Source: Arcobacter sp.
GTDB taxonomy: Bacteria > Campylobacterota > Campylobacteria > Campylobacterales > Sulfurimonadaceae
Assembly (NCBI GenBank): GCA_024637195.1
Contig: JAGXFN010000015.1
Span: 89,654 to 153,653 of the forward strand
Direction of reading: 5' to 3'
DNA: 64,000 nt
Shown: one piece after another, positions 39,874 through 50,150 of the stretch
How the letters are laid out: every line of letters starts with the position of its first letter
How positions within the stretch are numbered: the stretch's first letter is position 1
The notes under the pieces: generated by a model
Told to the model about the DNA's origin: nothing
The model's input: the letters and a program-made list of their open reading frames with translations, nothing else
Database searches by the model: none
Translations under genes and position numbers: made by a program

Positions 39874-41565
39874 GTGTGCGAAGCTAGCAATCTTTCAGAA
39901 CTTCTTGATTACATAGAAAACACGGTAGACAATGAGACCTACCTTAACTATCTGCATGAGCAACACTACAAAAGCATCTCTTCACAAGAGTTCGTACGCA
40001 GCGTACGCGCCTTGGCAAGTGCTTTTCAAAACAGAGGGATAAGACAGGGAAACACGGTCGCCATTATCGCCGACTCTTCTCCTTTTTGGCTGATAACGGA
40101 CTACGCCCTGCAGTGTCTGGGTGCGGTATCGGTGCCGATCTTTGACGATATCTCGCCGGAAAACCTGCAGCATGAACTCGAAGATGCCGGCATTCGCTAT
40201 GTTTTTGTCTCCACGCAGACCAACTACAAACAGATCATGCCCTTCTTGGAAAAGATGGAATTGGTGCTGGTTAAAGATATAGAGGCCAAAGGCGCAAATG
40301 TGCAACAGTGGGAAGCGTTCATAGGCGATAATTTGTGCTATAACAGACCCAATATCCGTGCGGATGATCTCGCAACCATCATCTATACAAGCGGTTCGAT
40401 GGGGCTGCCAAAAGGGGTGGAACTTTCGCATGAAAACATCATTACCCAGCTCAAAGACACGCAGCTCTGTTTTGAGGTGGAGCCTTATTTCAAAGCGCTG
40501 AGTTTTCTTCCGTTGGCGCATATTTTTGAGCGAATGGTGATGAGCTTTTATCTTATGCGCGGTATCTCAATCTATTTTGCAGATGATGTGAAGAGTGTCG
40601 GGAGGCTTTTCAAAGAGGTGAGGCCCCAGGTGGTGACGGCTGTTCCGCGTCTTTTGGACAAGATCTACACCAAGATGCACGAGCGCGCGGCTCAGGAGAG
40701 AGGGCTGAAATGGCTGCTAGCCAAAGCCGCTTTTTACAGAGCCGATCACAAAGATCCCAACAGCGAAACGGATGGCGTGACGGACAGGCTCTTTGCGCGT
40801 TTGGTCTATTCAAAACTTCTTGATGCCTTTGGCGGCGAACTGCGCTATCTTATCTCCGGCGGTGCGCCCCTTTCTCCGAGAGTCTACGGCTTTTTTTATA
40901 ATATCGGCCTTCCTCTTTACCAAGGTTACGGACTGACCGAGAGCTCTCCGGTGATCAGTGTCAATACCCCCCGCTTCAACAGAGTCGGGACCTGCGGAAA
41001 AGCCTACGCGCATGTGGAGGTGAAACTGGCAAAGGATGGCGAGCTTTTGGCGCGCGGGGACAGCATTATGCGCGGCTATCACAGACAGCCCGAGATGACA
41101 CAAGAGGCGATAGATGAGAAAGGATGGCTACATACGGGAGACCTTGCAAATATCGATTCAGAGGGCTATATCACTATACTCAGCCGTAAAAAAGAGCTCT
41201 TCAAAACCTCCACGGGCAAGTACATCTCGGCCGTAGCGATAGAGCAGAAGGTCACTGCCAGCAAATGGATCGATTTTGCAGTTGTCGTTGCCGACAACAG
41301 GCCCTTTGTTTCGGCACTTATTTTTATGGATGAGGCAGAGTGTGAGACACTGTCGCAGGAGAGTGTGCAAAAGATAGTGGCGGATGTAATTTTCAAGGTC
41401 AACAAACAATTCAACCACTGGGAACAGATACAAAAGTTTCATATCGCCAAGCAGAGTGTAAGCATCGAAAGTGGTTTCTTGACCCCCTCGATGAAGATAG
41501 CACGTAAAAAGATCGAAGCGAGATACAAAGACGAAATAGAAAATTTTTACAGGAGTGAGTCATGA
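39874..41565 (+). CDS. fadD: Long-chain acyl-CoA synthetase (AMP-forming)
   Basis: 563 residues, size of FadD (561). AMP-binding P-loop YTSGSMGLPKGVELS (about 171-184), YQGYGLTESSPVI (about 349), GWLHTGDLANID (about 416) and the C-terminal lysine region near SMKIARKKIEARYK. It activates fatty acids with ATP and CoA. First of five tightly packed genes; overlaps the thiolase gene by 4 bases. AAGGA before the ATG. Confidence 0.88.
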   Translation: MCEASNLSELLDYIENTVDNETYLNYLHEQHYKSISSQEFVRSVRALASAFQNRGIRQGNTVAIIADSSPFWLITDYALQCLGAVSVPIFDDISPENLQHELEDAGIRYVFVSTQTNYKQIMPFLEKMELVLVKDIEAKGANVQQWEAFIGDNLCYNRPNIRADDLATIIYTSGSMGLPKGVELSHENIITQLKDTQLCFEVEPYFKALSFLPLAHIFERMVMSFYLMRGISIYFADDVKSVGRLFKEVRPQVVTAVPRLLDKIYTKMHERAAQERGLKWLLAKAAFYRADHKDPNSETDGVTDRLFARLVYSKLLDAFGGELRYLISGGAPLSPRVYGFFYNIGLPLYQGYGLTESSPVISVNTPRFNRVGTCGKAYAHVEVKLAKDGELLARGDSIMRGYHRQPEMTQEAIDEKGWLHTGDLANIDSEGYITILSRKKELFKTSTGKYISAVAIEQKVTASKWIDFAVVVADNRPFVSALIFMDEAECETLSQESVQKIVADVIFKVNKQFNHWEQIQKFHIAKQSVSIESGFLTPSMKIARKKIEARYKDEIENFYRSES

Positions 41566-42851
41566 AAGAAAGAATTGCTATCATAGACGGCCTGCGTACC
41601 CCCATTGCCAAAGCGGGCGGGAAACTGAAAGATCTTCAGGCAGAACGCCTAGGAGCGCATATCGTCCAAGAGTTGGCCTTGCGGGTGGGACTGCCTTTTG
41701 ACCTGTATGACGAGATCATTATGGGAAATGTCTCTCAGCCCGCGCATGCCGCAAATGTGGCACGTGTTATTGCCTTGGAAGCGGGATTTCCGGATTCGAC
41801 GACCGCCTATACGGTGCATCGAAACTGTGCTTCGGGAATGGAGTCGATCACCTCGGCTGCCTGTAAGATACTCAGCGGCGACGGAGAGATCTATTTGTGC
41901 GGCGGGGTCGAGTCGATGAGCAATGTGCCGCTGATGTACGGTGACAAGATGAAGGCCCTCTTTGAGACCCTCTCCAAGGCAAAGAGTCTGAGCGAAAAGC
42001 TCTATACCCTGACACACTTCAGGCCCCGGCATATCAAGCCGATCGTTGGACTGATGCAGGGACTCACCGATCCTGTCAGCGGTCTGATGATGGGATCGAC
42101 GGCGGAGATATTGGCTCAGGACTTCGGGATAAGCCGGGAAGAACAGGATGCTTATTCTTTGCAAAGCCATAAAAAAGCCGAAGCAGCGATCAAAGCGGGG
42201 ATCTTCAAAGAGGAGATCGCTCCCATCGTGTATGACACGAAAGCCGGCAAGGTCATGGAAGATGATGACGGGGTGCGTTTTGGGCAAAACATGGAGGCGC
42301 TTGGCAGGCTTCGTCCCTTCTTCGACCGTAAAAACGGTACCGTGACCGCAGGGAACTCTTCGCAGATATCCGATGCAGCAGCGGCGGTTGTCGTGATGAG
42401 CGAGTCCAAAGCCAAGCAGATGGGGCTTGAACCTATGGGATATCTCAGCCACTATGCCTACGCGGGACTTGATCCGAAACGGATGGGAATGGGGCCGGCC
42501 TATGCCACGGCAAAACTTTTTAAACATCATCGCCTAAGCTTGAAAGATATTGATCTGATTGAGATGAACGAGGCCTTCGCAGTGCAGGTATTGGCCAATA
42601 TTGTCGCTTTTGAGTCTGATGCTTATGCGAAAACACATCTGGGTAGAAACAAAGCCTTGGGCAGTATTGACACAACACGTCTCAATGTCAACGGCGGCGC
42701 TGTTGCGCTTGGCCACCCTGTCGGTATGACAGGTACACGTCTGGTGATCCACACCCTCAAAGAGCTGCGTCGAAGAGGCAAGAACAGAGGTCTGGCGACG
42801 CTGTGCATCGGCGGCGGACAAGGTGCTGCGCTAATTTTGGAGGTAGAATAA
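41562..42851 (+). CDS. fadI: Acetyl-CoA acyltransferase (thiolase, FadI-like)
   Basis: 429 residues, matching FadI (436) rather than FadA (387). Nucleophilic Cys in VHRNCASGMESI (about 89), NGGAVALGHPVGMTGTR histidine (about 380) and the second catalytic Cys in ATLCIGGGQGAAL (about 415). Cleaves 3-ketoacyl-CoA to acetyl-CoA. A FadI-like insertion (about 130-165) contacts membrane/FadJ partner in the family. Stop overlaps the next start (TAATG). Confidence 0.87.
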   Translation: MKERIAIIDGLRTPIAKAGGKLKDLQAERLGAHIVQELALRVGLPFDLYDEIIMGNVSQPAHAANVARVIALEAGFPDSTTAYTVHRNCASGMESITSAACKILSGDGEIYLCGGVESMSNVPLMYGDKMKALFETLSKAKSLSEKLYTLTHFRPRHIKPIVGLMQGLTDPVSGLMMGSTAEILAQDFGISREEQDAYSLQSHKKAEAAIKAGIFKEEIAPIVYDTKAGKVMEDDDGVRFGQNMEALGRLRPFFDRKNGTVTAGNSSQISDAAAAVVVMSESKAKQMGLEPMGYLSHYAYAGLDPKRMGMGPAYATAKLFKHHRLSLKDIDLIEMNEAFAVQVLANIVAFESDAYAKTHLGRNKALGSIDTTRLNVNGGAVALGHPVGMTGTRLVIHTLKELRRRGKNRGLATLCIGGGQGAALILEVE

Positions 42852-44953
42852 TGAATTTTTTTGATTTTACTGTTACAAGCGGAGGTATTGCGACACTCTG
42901 TTTTTCGCGAGAAGACGGCGGGGCCAACATCCTCTGTGCAGAGGCGCTAAAGGCCCTGGACACAAAACTCGATGAGCTCAAAACTGCGAAGGAGATCACG
43001 CTTTTAAAGATCACCTCAGCCAAAGAAGGGATATTTATAGCGGGGGCGGATATTGCCGAGATCAAAGGCTTGGAAGATGAAGAAGTGGCCTATGAGAGAG
43101 TACGCGAAGGCCAAAAGATACTGACTAAGTTCTCTGCGCTTGCTTTTCCTACTCTGGCGATCATTGACGGGGCCTGTCTGGGTGGGGGATTTGAGCTGGC
43201 GCTTTGCTGCGACTACCGACTATGCACAGAAGATGCGAAGACGAAGATAGGTCTTCCCGAGGTCAATCTCGGTGTGCTTCCGGGATTTGGCGGGACACAG
43301 CGGCTAAAACGGCTTATCGGACTCTCTAAAGCCTTGGAGCTGATTCTAGGCGGAAAGATACTCAATGGAAAAAAAGCAGAAAAACTTGGTCTGGTGGATG
43401 GGTGCGTACCCAAAGGCTATCTCGAGTTTAAAGAAAAGAGTTTTATTGAAGAGATCTTAATGCATCCCGAAGAGATTTTAAAAAAACGACATAAAAAAAC
43501 AGTAATGGAGCGTTTTGTTCCTTGGCTTATTTTCTCTTATGCGCGCAAAAGTGTTATGGCAAAGACAAAAGGAAAGTATCCCGCAGCCATGGAGATATTA
43601 AAGCTTTTTGAAAAGACACAGAACAAGAAGACCGAAGCAGGGCTGGTCGATGAGGCAAGGGCCTTTTCCAGGCTGGCTGTCGGCGATATCAGCAAAAACC
43701 TGATAGAACTCTTCTATAGCTCAGAGGCACTGAAAAAAGAGCGCGGTGTCAAGCGTAAAGTCAATCCTCTGCACATCAATATGATAAATGTGGCAGGCGC
43801 TGGCGTAATGGGTTCGGGGATCGTATATCAGTTTTCGCTTATCGGCAAACTGGTACGGATGAAGTTGCGCGGCTATGAACAAGCGGGCAGTGCGATGCAA
43901 AGCATTCAGAAGATGTACGATGAGATCATCAAACGCCACCGTCTTAACAGCGATGAGGCTGAGATAAGGATGGGATATATCTCTTATACTACCGAATTTG
44001 ACGGCTTTGAAAATTGTGATCTGGCCATAGAGGCGATCGTAGAGAATGTGGAGGCAAAACAGGAGCTCTACACCCGGCTCGAAGCCGTTATGGATGAAAA
44101 CGCGATCATTGCCTCCAACACCTCCTCACTCTCTATTTCGATGCTGAGCGAGAAGATGGCTCATCCTGAGCGCTTCGTCGGAATGCACTTTTTCAATCCG
44201 GTTGCCAAAATGCCGCTGGTTGAGATCATCCCCGGTAAAAAAAGTTCAGACAAAACCATCGTGACGGTGGTAGAGCTTGCAAAACAGGCCGGTAAAACAC
44301 CCATTGTGGTGGGAAACTGTGCCGGCTTTTTGGTAAATAGGATTTTGATTCCTTACATCAACGAGGCTGCAAGACTCTTTGAAGAGGGCGCTGATTTTGA
44401 GCGTATCGACCGGCTTATTTTAGATTTCGGCATGCCTATGGGTCCTTTTGCTTTGGCAGATGAGGTGGGGCTGGATGTGGGCTACAAGGTTGCCAAGGTC
44501 TTGGAAGAGGCCTACGGCGAGAGGATGAGGGTCAGTGCTGTTCTTGACCGCGTCTATCATCAGATGCAGTTGCTGGGCAAAAAAGGCGGCAAAGGCTTTT
44601 ATGTCCACACGGCAGACAAAGCCAAGGCCAATGACGAAGTGAAAAACCTTGTCTACTCCAAGCGCTTCTTTGAGGAGCAGGAGATTATAGACCGGACCAT
44701 ACTGATCATGGTCAATGAGGCAGCGATGTGTCTGGAAGAGAAGATAGTTGAGAATGCCCGCTATCTGGACATGGCTATGGTGATGGGGACCGGTTTTCCT
44801 CCTTTCAGAGGCGGTCTTCTTCGCTACGCGGATGCGATCGGGATAGAACGCATCGTCATTACCCTGCAGGCACTGGCCAAAAACTACGGCCTGCGTTTCG
44901 AGCCGACAAAACTGCTCCAAGATATGGCTAGAGACAAAAAAACATTTTACTAA
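42851..44953 (+). CDS. fadJ: Enoyl-CoA hydratase / 3-hydroxyacyl-CoA dehydrogenase (FadJ-like)
   Basis: 700 residues from the ATG at 42851; the frame extending to 42803 is over the thiolase and is rejected. Crotonase domain 1-190 (FIAGADIAEIKG, DGACLGGGFELAL, LPEVNLGVLPGFGGTQRL), then NAD-binding domain from about 312 (NVAGAGVMGSGIVYQFS), catalytic GMHFFNPVAKMPLVEII and the C-terminal 3HCDH repeats. Two middle steps of beta-oxidation; partner of the upstream thiolase. Confidence 0.88.
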   Translation: MNFFDFTVTSGGIATLCFSREDGGANILCAEALKALDTKLDELKTAKEITLLKITSAKEGIFIAGADIAEIKGLEDEEVAYERVREGQKILTKFSALAFPTLAIIDGACLGGGFELALCCDYRLCTEDAKTKIGLPEVNLGVLPGFGGTQRLKRLIGLSKALELILGGKILNGKKAEKLGLVDGCVPKGYLEFKEKSFIEEILMHPEEILKKRHKKTVMERFVPWLIFSYARKSVMAKTKGKYPAAMEILKLFEKTQNKKTEAGLVDEARAFSRLAVGDISKNLIELFYSSEALKKERGVKRKVNPLHINMINVAGAGVMGSGIVYQFSLIGKLVRMKLRGYEQAGSAMQSIQKMYDEIIKRHRLNSDEAEIRMGYISYTTEFDGFENCDLAIEAIVENVEAKQELYTRLEAVMDENAIIASNTSSLSISMLSEKMAHPERFVGMHFFNPVAKMPLVEIIPGKKSSDKTIVTVVELAKQAGKTPIVVGNCAGFLVNRILIPYINEAARLFEEGADFERIDRLILDFGMPMGPFALADEVGLDVGYKVAKVLEEAYGERMRVSAVLDRVYHQMQLLGKKGGKGFYVHTADKAKANDEVKNLVYSKRFFEEQEIIDRTILIMVNEAAMCLEEKIVENARYLDMAMVMGTGFPPFRGGLLRYADAIGIERIVITLQALAKNYGLRFEPTKLLQDMARDKKTFY

Positions 44954-44968
44954 TCTAAAGGACAAAAT

Positions 44969-47362
44969 ATGCAATACCTGATTATAGTGTTGTCAGTCGG
45001 ACTGCTCGCATTATGGTATGTTGGAGCAAAGGCCATCTACTGGGCGGCACTGCTCGCACTTGTTATCTACTTGATCAAGGAACCTGGGTTTGTCTTCTGG
45101 CTGTTCTATATTCCGCTGAACATCATTTTTCTTTTGCCTGGTATCCGCAGAGAGCTTGTCTCGCGTCATCTGGTCGCCTTGATACAGAGGTTGCACCTGA
45201 TGCCGAGTATTTCCAAGACCGAGAAGATAGCGTTGCGTGCAGGCACTGTTTGGGTGGACGGAGAGTTTTTCAGCGGAAAGCCAAACTTTGACACGATCTT
45301 CAAAGAGAGCTATCCGGCTTTGACTCAGGAAGAACAGGCATTTTTGGACAATGAGACGAACCGCGTCTGCGCAATGACTGATGACTGGAAGGTCTACCGT
45401 GAGCGCGACCTTTCTAAAGAAGTTTGGCAGTACCTTAAAGAAGAGAAGTTTTTTGGCATGATCATCCCCAAATCGTACGGGGGTCTTGGCTTTTCAGCGC
45501 TCGCGCACAGTGCTGTGATCCAGAAAATGGCCTCGCGCTCTCAGGTCTTGGCCATAACAACGATGGTGCCCAACTCATTGGGGCCTGCCGAACTTATTTT
45601 ACATTACGGAAGCGCGTCCCAAAAAGCGCATTATCTTCCGCGTCTGGCTGACGGAAGAGAGATTCCCTGTTTTGCACTGACCGAACCGCTGGCAGGCTCA
45701 GACGCGACCTCCATTCGCTCACATGGCGAAGTATTCGAAGATGAAAACGGAAAGATCCGAATTCGCCTTCAATTTGAAAAACGCTACATCACGTTGGGCG
45801 CTGTTGCTACGCTTATCGGTCTGGCATTTGTTCTAAGAGATCCGAAGAAGATCCTGGACCGAGGCGAGGACCTTGGCATCTGCTGCGCTCTGGTCAGTGC
45901 AGAGACCAAAGGCATCATCCAAGGCCGTCAGCATGATCCTTTAGGCGTTCCTTTTATCAACTCTCCGATCAGCGGTACGGATGTGGTCATCGGCATTGAG
46001 GACATCATCGGCGCAGAAGAAGGAATAGGCGAGGGGTGGATGATGCTGATGGAGTCGCTCTCCGTCGGCCGCGGTATCTCTCTGCCATCGACAAGTACAG
46101 GCGGCATCAAGCTCGCAGCCAGGGTGGCCGGCGCATATGCCCAGGTGCGCGAACAGTTTGGCATCAGCATTGCGAAGTTTGAAGGGATTGAGATAGAACT
46201 GGCCAAAATAGCCGCGTTTACCTACATGATGGATGCGGCGAGAAAGTTTACGATAGGTGCCATTGACGAGGGAAAAAAACCGGCCGTTATCAACGCCGTA
46301 ATGAAATACCATTCGACGGAGAAGTTTAGAGAGGTGATCAACCACGCCATGGATATACAAGGCGGTGCCGCGATCTCTCTTGGGCCAAAAAACCTCCTTG
46401 CAAATGCCTATTTCGGCGCTCCTATCGCCATCACGGTAGAAGGGGCCAACATTATGACCCGTACGCTTATCCAGTTCGGACAGGGACTCATACGATGCCA
46501 TCCCTATGTCTATAAAGAGATCGAAGCCCTTGGCGAGAAGGATATCGAGGCCTTTGACGAAAACTTTTTCAAGCACATCGGCTTTACGCTCAGAAATATG
46601 GTGCGTATGCTGCTCCTTAGTCTGACACGTGGCTACATTCACCTTTCAAAACGTTCCGGACTTGTCGCAAAATATGAGCGCAAACTGGTTTGGAGCAGCG
46701 CGACATTTGCCTTTTTAAGTGACTTTGTGATGGGCTATTACGGCGGAAGTCTGAAGCAAAAGGAGAAGATCACGGCACGTTTTGGCGATATTCTCTCCTG
46801 GATGTATCTGCTTACGGCGACAATGAAGCGGTTTCAGGCAGAAGGCGAAAGAGAAGAAGACAAAATATTTCTCAAATGGATAGGGGATCATGCCCTGCAT
46901 CAGATACAAAATGCTTATGAAGAGATCAGTAACAACATCGACCGCTCCCTCGTAGGTCTCTTTTTCGCCTATCCGGTGGGATGGTATATCCGCCTTAATT
47001 CTCTTTCAAAAGCTCCCGACGATGCACTTTCAAAAGCATTGGCGGAAAAACTTGTTAGCGAGGGCAGTGAGCGCGAACGCCTGACCGAGGGCATCTATCT
47101 GCCCGACAATGCACAAGAGGCCCTGAGCCGTCTGGAACACGCCTTCAGACTCTCCTGCCAGGCAGAGATCATTACTGCCAAAGTGAAAAAAGAGATCAGG
47201 TCCGGACAGCTGCAAAAGGGCGAGACACTCTATGTGGATGCTCTTAAATCGGGAGTGATAGATGAGGCAGAGTATGCGCTGCTGAGCGAGGCTAAAAAAG
47301 TCAAAGAAGAGACGATCATGGTGGACGAGTTTAGCGTCAGCGACTATTTGAAAAGAGCCTAA
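44969..47362 (+). CDS. fadE: Acyl-CoA dehydrogenase (FadE-like)
   Basis: 797 residues, close to E. coli FadE (814) and much longer than ordinary acyl-CoA dehydrogenases. N-terminal two membrane segments (1-60), then the flavin domain: IPKSYGGLGFSALAHSAVIQ, CFALTEPLAGSDATSI, and QIQGGAAISLGPKN-type motif DIQGGAAISLGP. C-terminal FadE-specific helical region. Catalyses the first oxidation step; electrons would go to an ETF not encoded here. AAAGGAC before ATG. Confidence 0.87.
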   Translation: MQYLIIVLSVGLLALWYVGAKAIYWAALLALVIYLIKEPGFVFWLFYIPLNIIFLLPGIRRELVSRHLVALIQRLHLMPSISKTEKIALRAGTVWVDGEFFSGKPNFDTIFKESYPALTQEEQAFLDNETNRVCAMTDDWKVYRERDLSKEVWQYLKEEKFFGMIIPKSYGGLGFSALAHSAVIQKMASRSQVLAITTMVPNSLGPAELILHYGSASQKAHYLPRLADGREIPCFALTEPLAGSDATSIRSHGEVFEDENGKIRIRLQFEKRYITLGAVATLIGLAFVLRDPKKILDRGEDLGICCALVSAETKGIIQGRQHDPLGVPFINSPISGTDVVIGIEDIIGAEEGIGEGWMMLMESLSVGRGISLPSTSTGGIKLAARVAGAYAQVREQFGISIAKFEGIEIELAKIAAFTYMMDAARKFTIGAIDEGKKPAVINAVMKYHSTEKFREVINHAMDIQGGAAISLGPKNLLANAYFGAPIAITVEGANIMTRTLIQFGQGLIRCHPYVYKEIEALGEKDIEAFDENFFKHIGFTLRNMVRMLLLSLTRGYIHLSKRSGLVAKYERKLVWSSATFAFLSDFVMGYYGGSLKQKEKITARFGDILSWMYLLTATMKRFQAEGEREEDKIFLKWIGDHALHQIQNAYEEISNNIDRSLVGLFFAYPVGWYIRLNSLSKAPDDALSKALAEKLVSEGSERERLTEGIYLPDNAQEALSRLEHAFRLSCQAEIITAKVKKEIRSGQLQKGETLYVDALKSGVIDEAEYALLSEAKKVKEETIMVDEFSVSDYLKRA

Positions 47363-47388
47363 ATGCGCATCAGGCAAGAAAGAAAGCA

Positions 47389-49542
47389 ATGAAGAACATA
47401 TTTTTTAACTCCAGCTCCTATCTGGTCGGGATGATGGAGTCAGTACTGAAAACAAATATCCATCTGCACGGCGAGGAGAACCTTTTAAAAGACTCTCCTA
47501 CGCTTTTTGTCTCCAACCACTTTACCCGCTTTGAGACCTTTGTGATGCCCTACATTATCGACACCTACGCACATATGAGTGTGCGCTCTTTGGCAGACCA
47601 CTCTATTTTTGTCGGCAGTTTTTCAAAATACCTCGACCGCGTCGGCACCGTTTCGACGCAAAACACCCAGCGCAATGAGATCATCCTGGGTGATCTTATG
47701 ACCGGGCGCGATAACTGGATCATCTACCCTGAAGGCATGATGGTGAAAAACAAGAAGGTCAGCAAAGACAAGGGATTTATACTGCATACAGACAAGCAAG
47801 ACTTTACTGTGCGAACCGGCTCAGCGACCCTTGCTATCATGTCTGAACTTTTGAAACAGGAATACAGACAGGCTCAGCGTGAGGGCGACATTATCAAAAT
47901 ACGTGCTATGCGTGAAAAGTACCGCATTTCTTCTGAGGAGAGCATGGCCTACAAAAACAGCATCGTAGTTCCCGTCAACATCACCTATACGCCCATACGT
48001 CCGGGGATAAATCCTCTGATGAGCCTGGGCAAAAGTTTTTTAGAACCTATAGATGCACGGCTGAACGAGGAGCTAGAAATCGAGGGAAACATCCTTCTTG
48101 ATTCGGAGATCCATATCCGTTTTGACAAGCCTATTGACATTGCGGAGTATCTTTACCATATACACAAAAAGATGCAAGATCTCAACCAGCCTTTGAGCGA
48201 AGTACTGATAAGCAGTTATACACGCCAAGACCTCACCACGCGTTTTATGGATGCGATCTATAAGAACACCTTGATCAATTTTGATCATATCTTTGCCCTG
48301 GTCTTAGAGTATTATAGTAAAGAGTTCGTTCGCAGCGATGAGCTTAAAAGTGCTATTTTTCTGGCGGCAAAAGCGGTGGGATCTTTAAAAACGTACCATC
48401 TGCACCACAGTATCACCGAGGCGCTTTACAAACTGCTTACTGACGAGAAAGACCCCTGGTTTGAAAGTGTCCTTGCTTTGGCGCTGGAACAGAAGGTATT
48501 GGTACACGTCGAAGAAGCGCTCTACAGGATCGATAGAGAGGTCTTTGAAGACGAACACGATTTCCATACGATACGTATAAAAAACACCCTGCGTGTTATT
48601 CTAAACGAGGTCTCTCTTTTTTCCAGTATCACACAGAGTGTAAAGGATACCCTGCAAAAAAGTGCGCACGATATAAAAAATGAGGTCTTTTATGCGATCT
48701 GTAAGAGCGATGAGAAGCGCTACACCAAGGACTATAACAACTTCTACTCGGCTGTGCTGTCAAAACCAAAAGAGATAGGTGCTCCTTTTGTTTTGTATGA
48801 TCCGGCGTTCACCACCGGCCTGGTCCTCTCTCATGGTTATAAATCCTCCCCTTCAGAGATCAAAGAACTCTCACATTATCTGCATGAAAGAGGCATAAAC
48901 GTCTATGGCATAAGGCTTCAAGGCCACGGCACACTAAGCGAAGATATGCGCGACAGCACCTGGGAAGAGTGGTATGACAGTTTCAACCGCGGCTTTGCGG
49001 CGATGCGCCAGGTCAGCGAAAAGCTATTTGTCGCAGGCTTCTCTACCGGAGGATTGCTGGCTATTTTGGCCACCGTGCGAAAGCTCAACAAGGTGGAAGG
49101 GCTTATCGTCATCAATGCCGCGCTAGAACTGCAAGATATCCGTGTAAACTATGTTGTGCCGACGCTGAACCGTTTGAATGATTTTCTCTCGCTATTTAAT
49201 GCGGATCTGGAGTATGTGCAGAGCGAGCCGGAGTTCCCGGAATTTAATTACACCCGAAACTACATCAAGTCGCTCAATCAGCTCAATGAACTGATGAAAG
49301 TATGCCGCTCGTCGCTTCCTTTGGTCACAGCGCCCACACTTATCGTGCAAGCCGACAATGACCCGGTAGTCAAGCCTGAAAGTGCGCAGAAGATTATGGA
49401 AAAGATAAGCTCAAAGCGCAAAGATCTGAAAATGCTTCCCTTCTCGCGCCATGTTATTGTTTTAGGCGAGGGGAAAAACGAAGTGTTTGAGAGGGTCTAC
49501 GCCTTTATACAAAGCATAGCAAAGGCGGACAAAAGCGGTTAA
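47389..49542 (+). CDS. Acyltransferase-alpha/beta hydrolase fusion
   Basis: 717 residues. Residues ~20-260 are a PlsC-like glycerolipid acyltransferase: SNHFTRFETFV (NHX4 motif with E where D is usual), then YPEGMMVKN (the FPEGT-equivalent). Residues ~480-700 are an alpha/beta hydrolase: HGYKSSPSEIKEL oxyanion loop, GFSTGGL nucleophile elbow, ADNDPVVKPES acid and SRHVIV histidine, like a monoacylglycerol lipase/carboxylesterase. A helical linker joins them. Last in the fad operon, it may release and re-esterify fatty acids. Confidence 0.78.
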   Translation: MKNIFFNSSSYLVGMMESVLKTNIHLHGEENLLKDSPTLFVSNHFTRFETFVMPYIIDTYAHMSVRSLADHSIFVGSFSKYLDRVGTVSTQNTQRNEIILGDLMTGRDNWIIYPEGMMVKNKKVSKDKGFILHTDKQDFTVRTGSATLAIMSELLKQEYRQAQREGDIIKIRAMREKYRISSEESMAYKNSIVVPVNITYTPIRPGINPLMSLGKSFLEPIDARLNEELEIEGNILLDSEIHIRFDKPIDIAEYLYHIHKKMQDLNQPLSEVLISSYTRQDLTTRFMDAIYKNTLINFDHIFALVLEYYSKEFVRSDELKSAIFLAAKAVGSLKTYHLHHSITEALYKLLTDEKDPWFESVLALALEQKVLVHVEEALYRIDREVFEDEHDFHTIRIKNTLRVILNEVSLFSSITQSVKDTLQKSAHDIKNEVFYAICKSDEKRYTKDYNNFYSAVLSKPKEIGAPFVLYDPAFTTGLVLSHGYKSSPSEIKELSHYLHERGINVYGIRLQGHGTLSEDMRDSTWEEWYDSFNRGFAAMRQVSEKLFVAGFSTGGLLAILATVRKLNKVEGLIVINAALELQDIRVNYVVPTLNRLNDFLSLFNADLEYVQSEPEFPEFNYTRNYIKSLNQLNELMKVCRSSLPLVTAPTLIVQADNDPVVKPESAQKIMEKISSKRKDLKMLPFSRHVIVLGEGKNEVFERVYAFIQSIAKADKSG

Positions 49543-49543
49543 A

Positions 49544-50068
49544 CTACTTTTCGCTGACCATCTTGGTGATGATGTGATGTTGCAGGTCTTTGTTTTGAAC
49601 ACCGCTTTCTATGGCCTGAGAGTAGATCTTTGAGACCTTTTCGCTGTTTTTACTGTAGTCAAAATGCGGGAAATGGTTTTTCCATGCTTCCATGATCAGG
49701 CGTTTGGAAACCTGCTCGATCAACCAGGCTTTAAACAGGGCAAAGGTCGAGAAAAAGAGCACGGTAAAGACGATAGAGGAGAGGATCAGTGCGTGGCAGT
49801 CTATCTTGGCAAGCAGGGTGTGAAAGATCAGTGAAGGCGGGGTAAGGATCAGCAGCCACAGGATAAGGAAGACAAGATAAATGCGCCCCAGACGAACACG
49901 AAAACCTTTCATGTTGTACTCAAGGTTCATGCCGTCATTGTAGATCTTGTTGGCACGCATCAGCTCCTTAAACAGCATCGGCTGTTTACAGGTCGTAAAT
50001 ACAAAGGGGATAATACGTGTTTGCGTAAATGTTATGATCGGATTTTTCAGTGTTGCAATAAGACTCAT
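49544..50068 (-). CDS. Two-span membrane protein of unknown function
   Basis: 174 residues with two membrane helices (about 62-82 and 92-115) flanked by basic cytoplasmic parts. No family recognised. Convergent with the fad operon end, divergent from the parvulin gene. Confidence 0.6.
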   Translation of the reverse strand: MSLIATLKNPIITFTQTRIIPFVFTTCKQPMLFKELMRANKIYNDGMNLEYNMKGFRVRLGRIYLVFLILWLLILTPPSLIFHTLLAKIDCHALILSSIVFTVLFFSTFALFKAWLIEQVSKRLIMEAWKNHFPHFDYSKNSEKVSKIYSQAIESGVQNKDLQHHIITKMVSEK

Positions 50069-50150
50069 ATCTCTTTTCCGTAAAATTTATTTTTTGTATT
50101 ATACCAACTTGTCCGGCTTATTTCTGTACAATCTCAAAAAAGGAGTTACC

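Noticed and set aside
42803..42850. Extended start for the FadJ-like protein
   Set aside because: It overlaps the conserved thiolase C-terminus; the ATG at 42851 is coupled to the thiolase stop.
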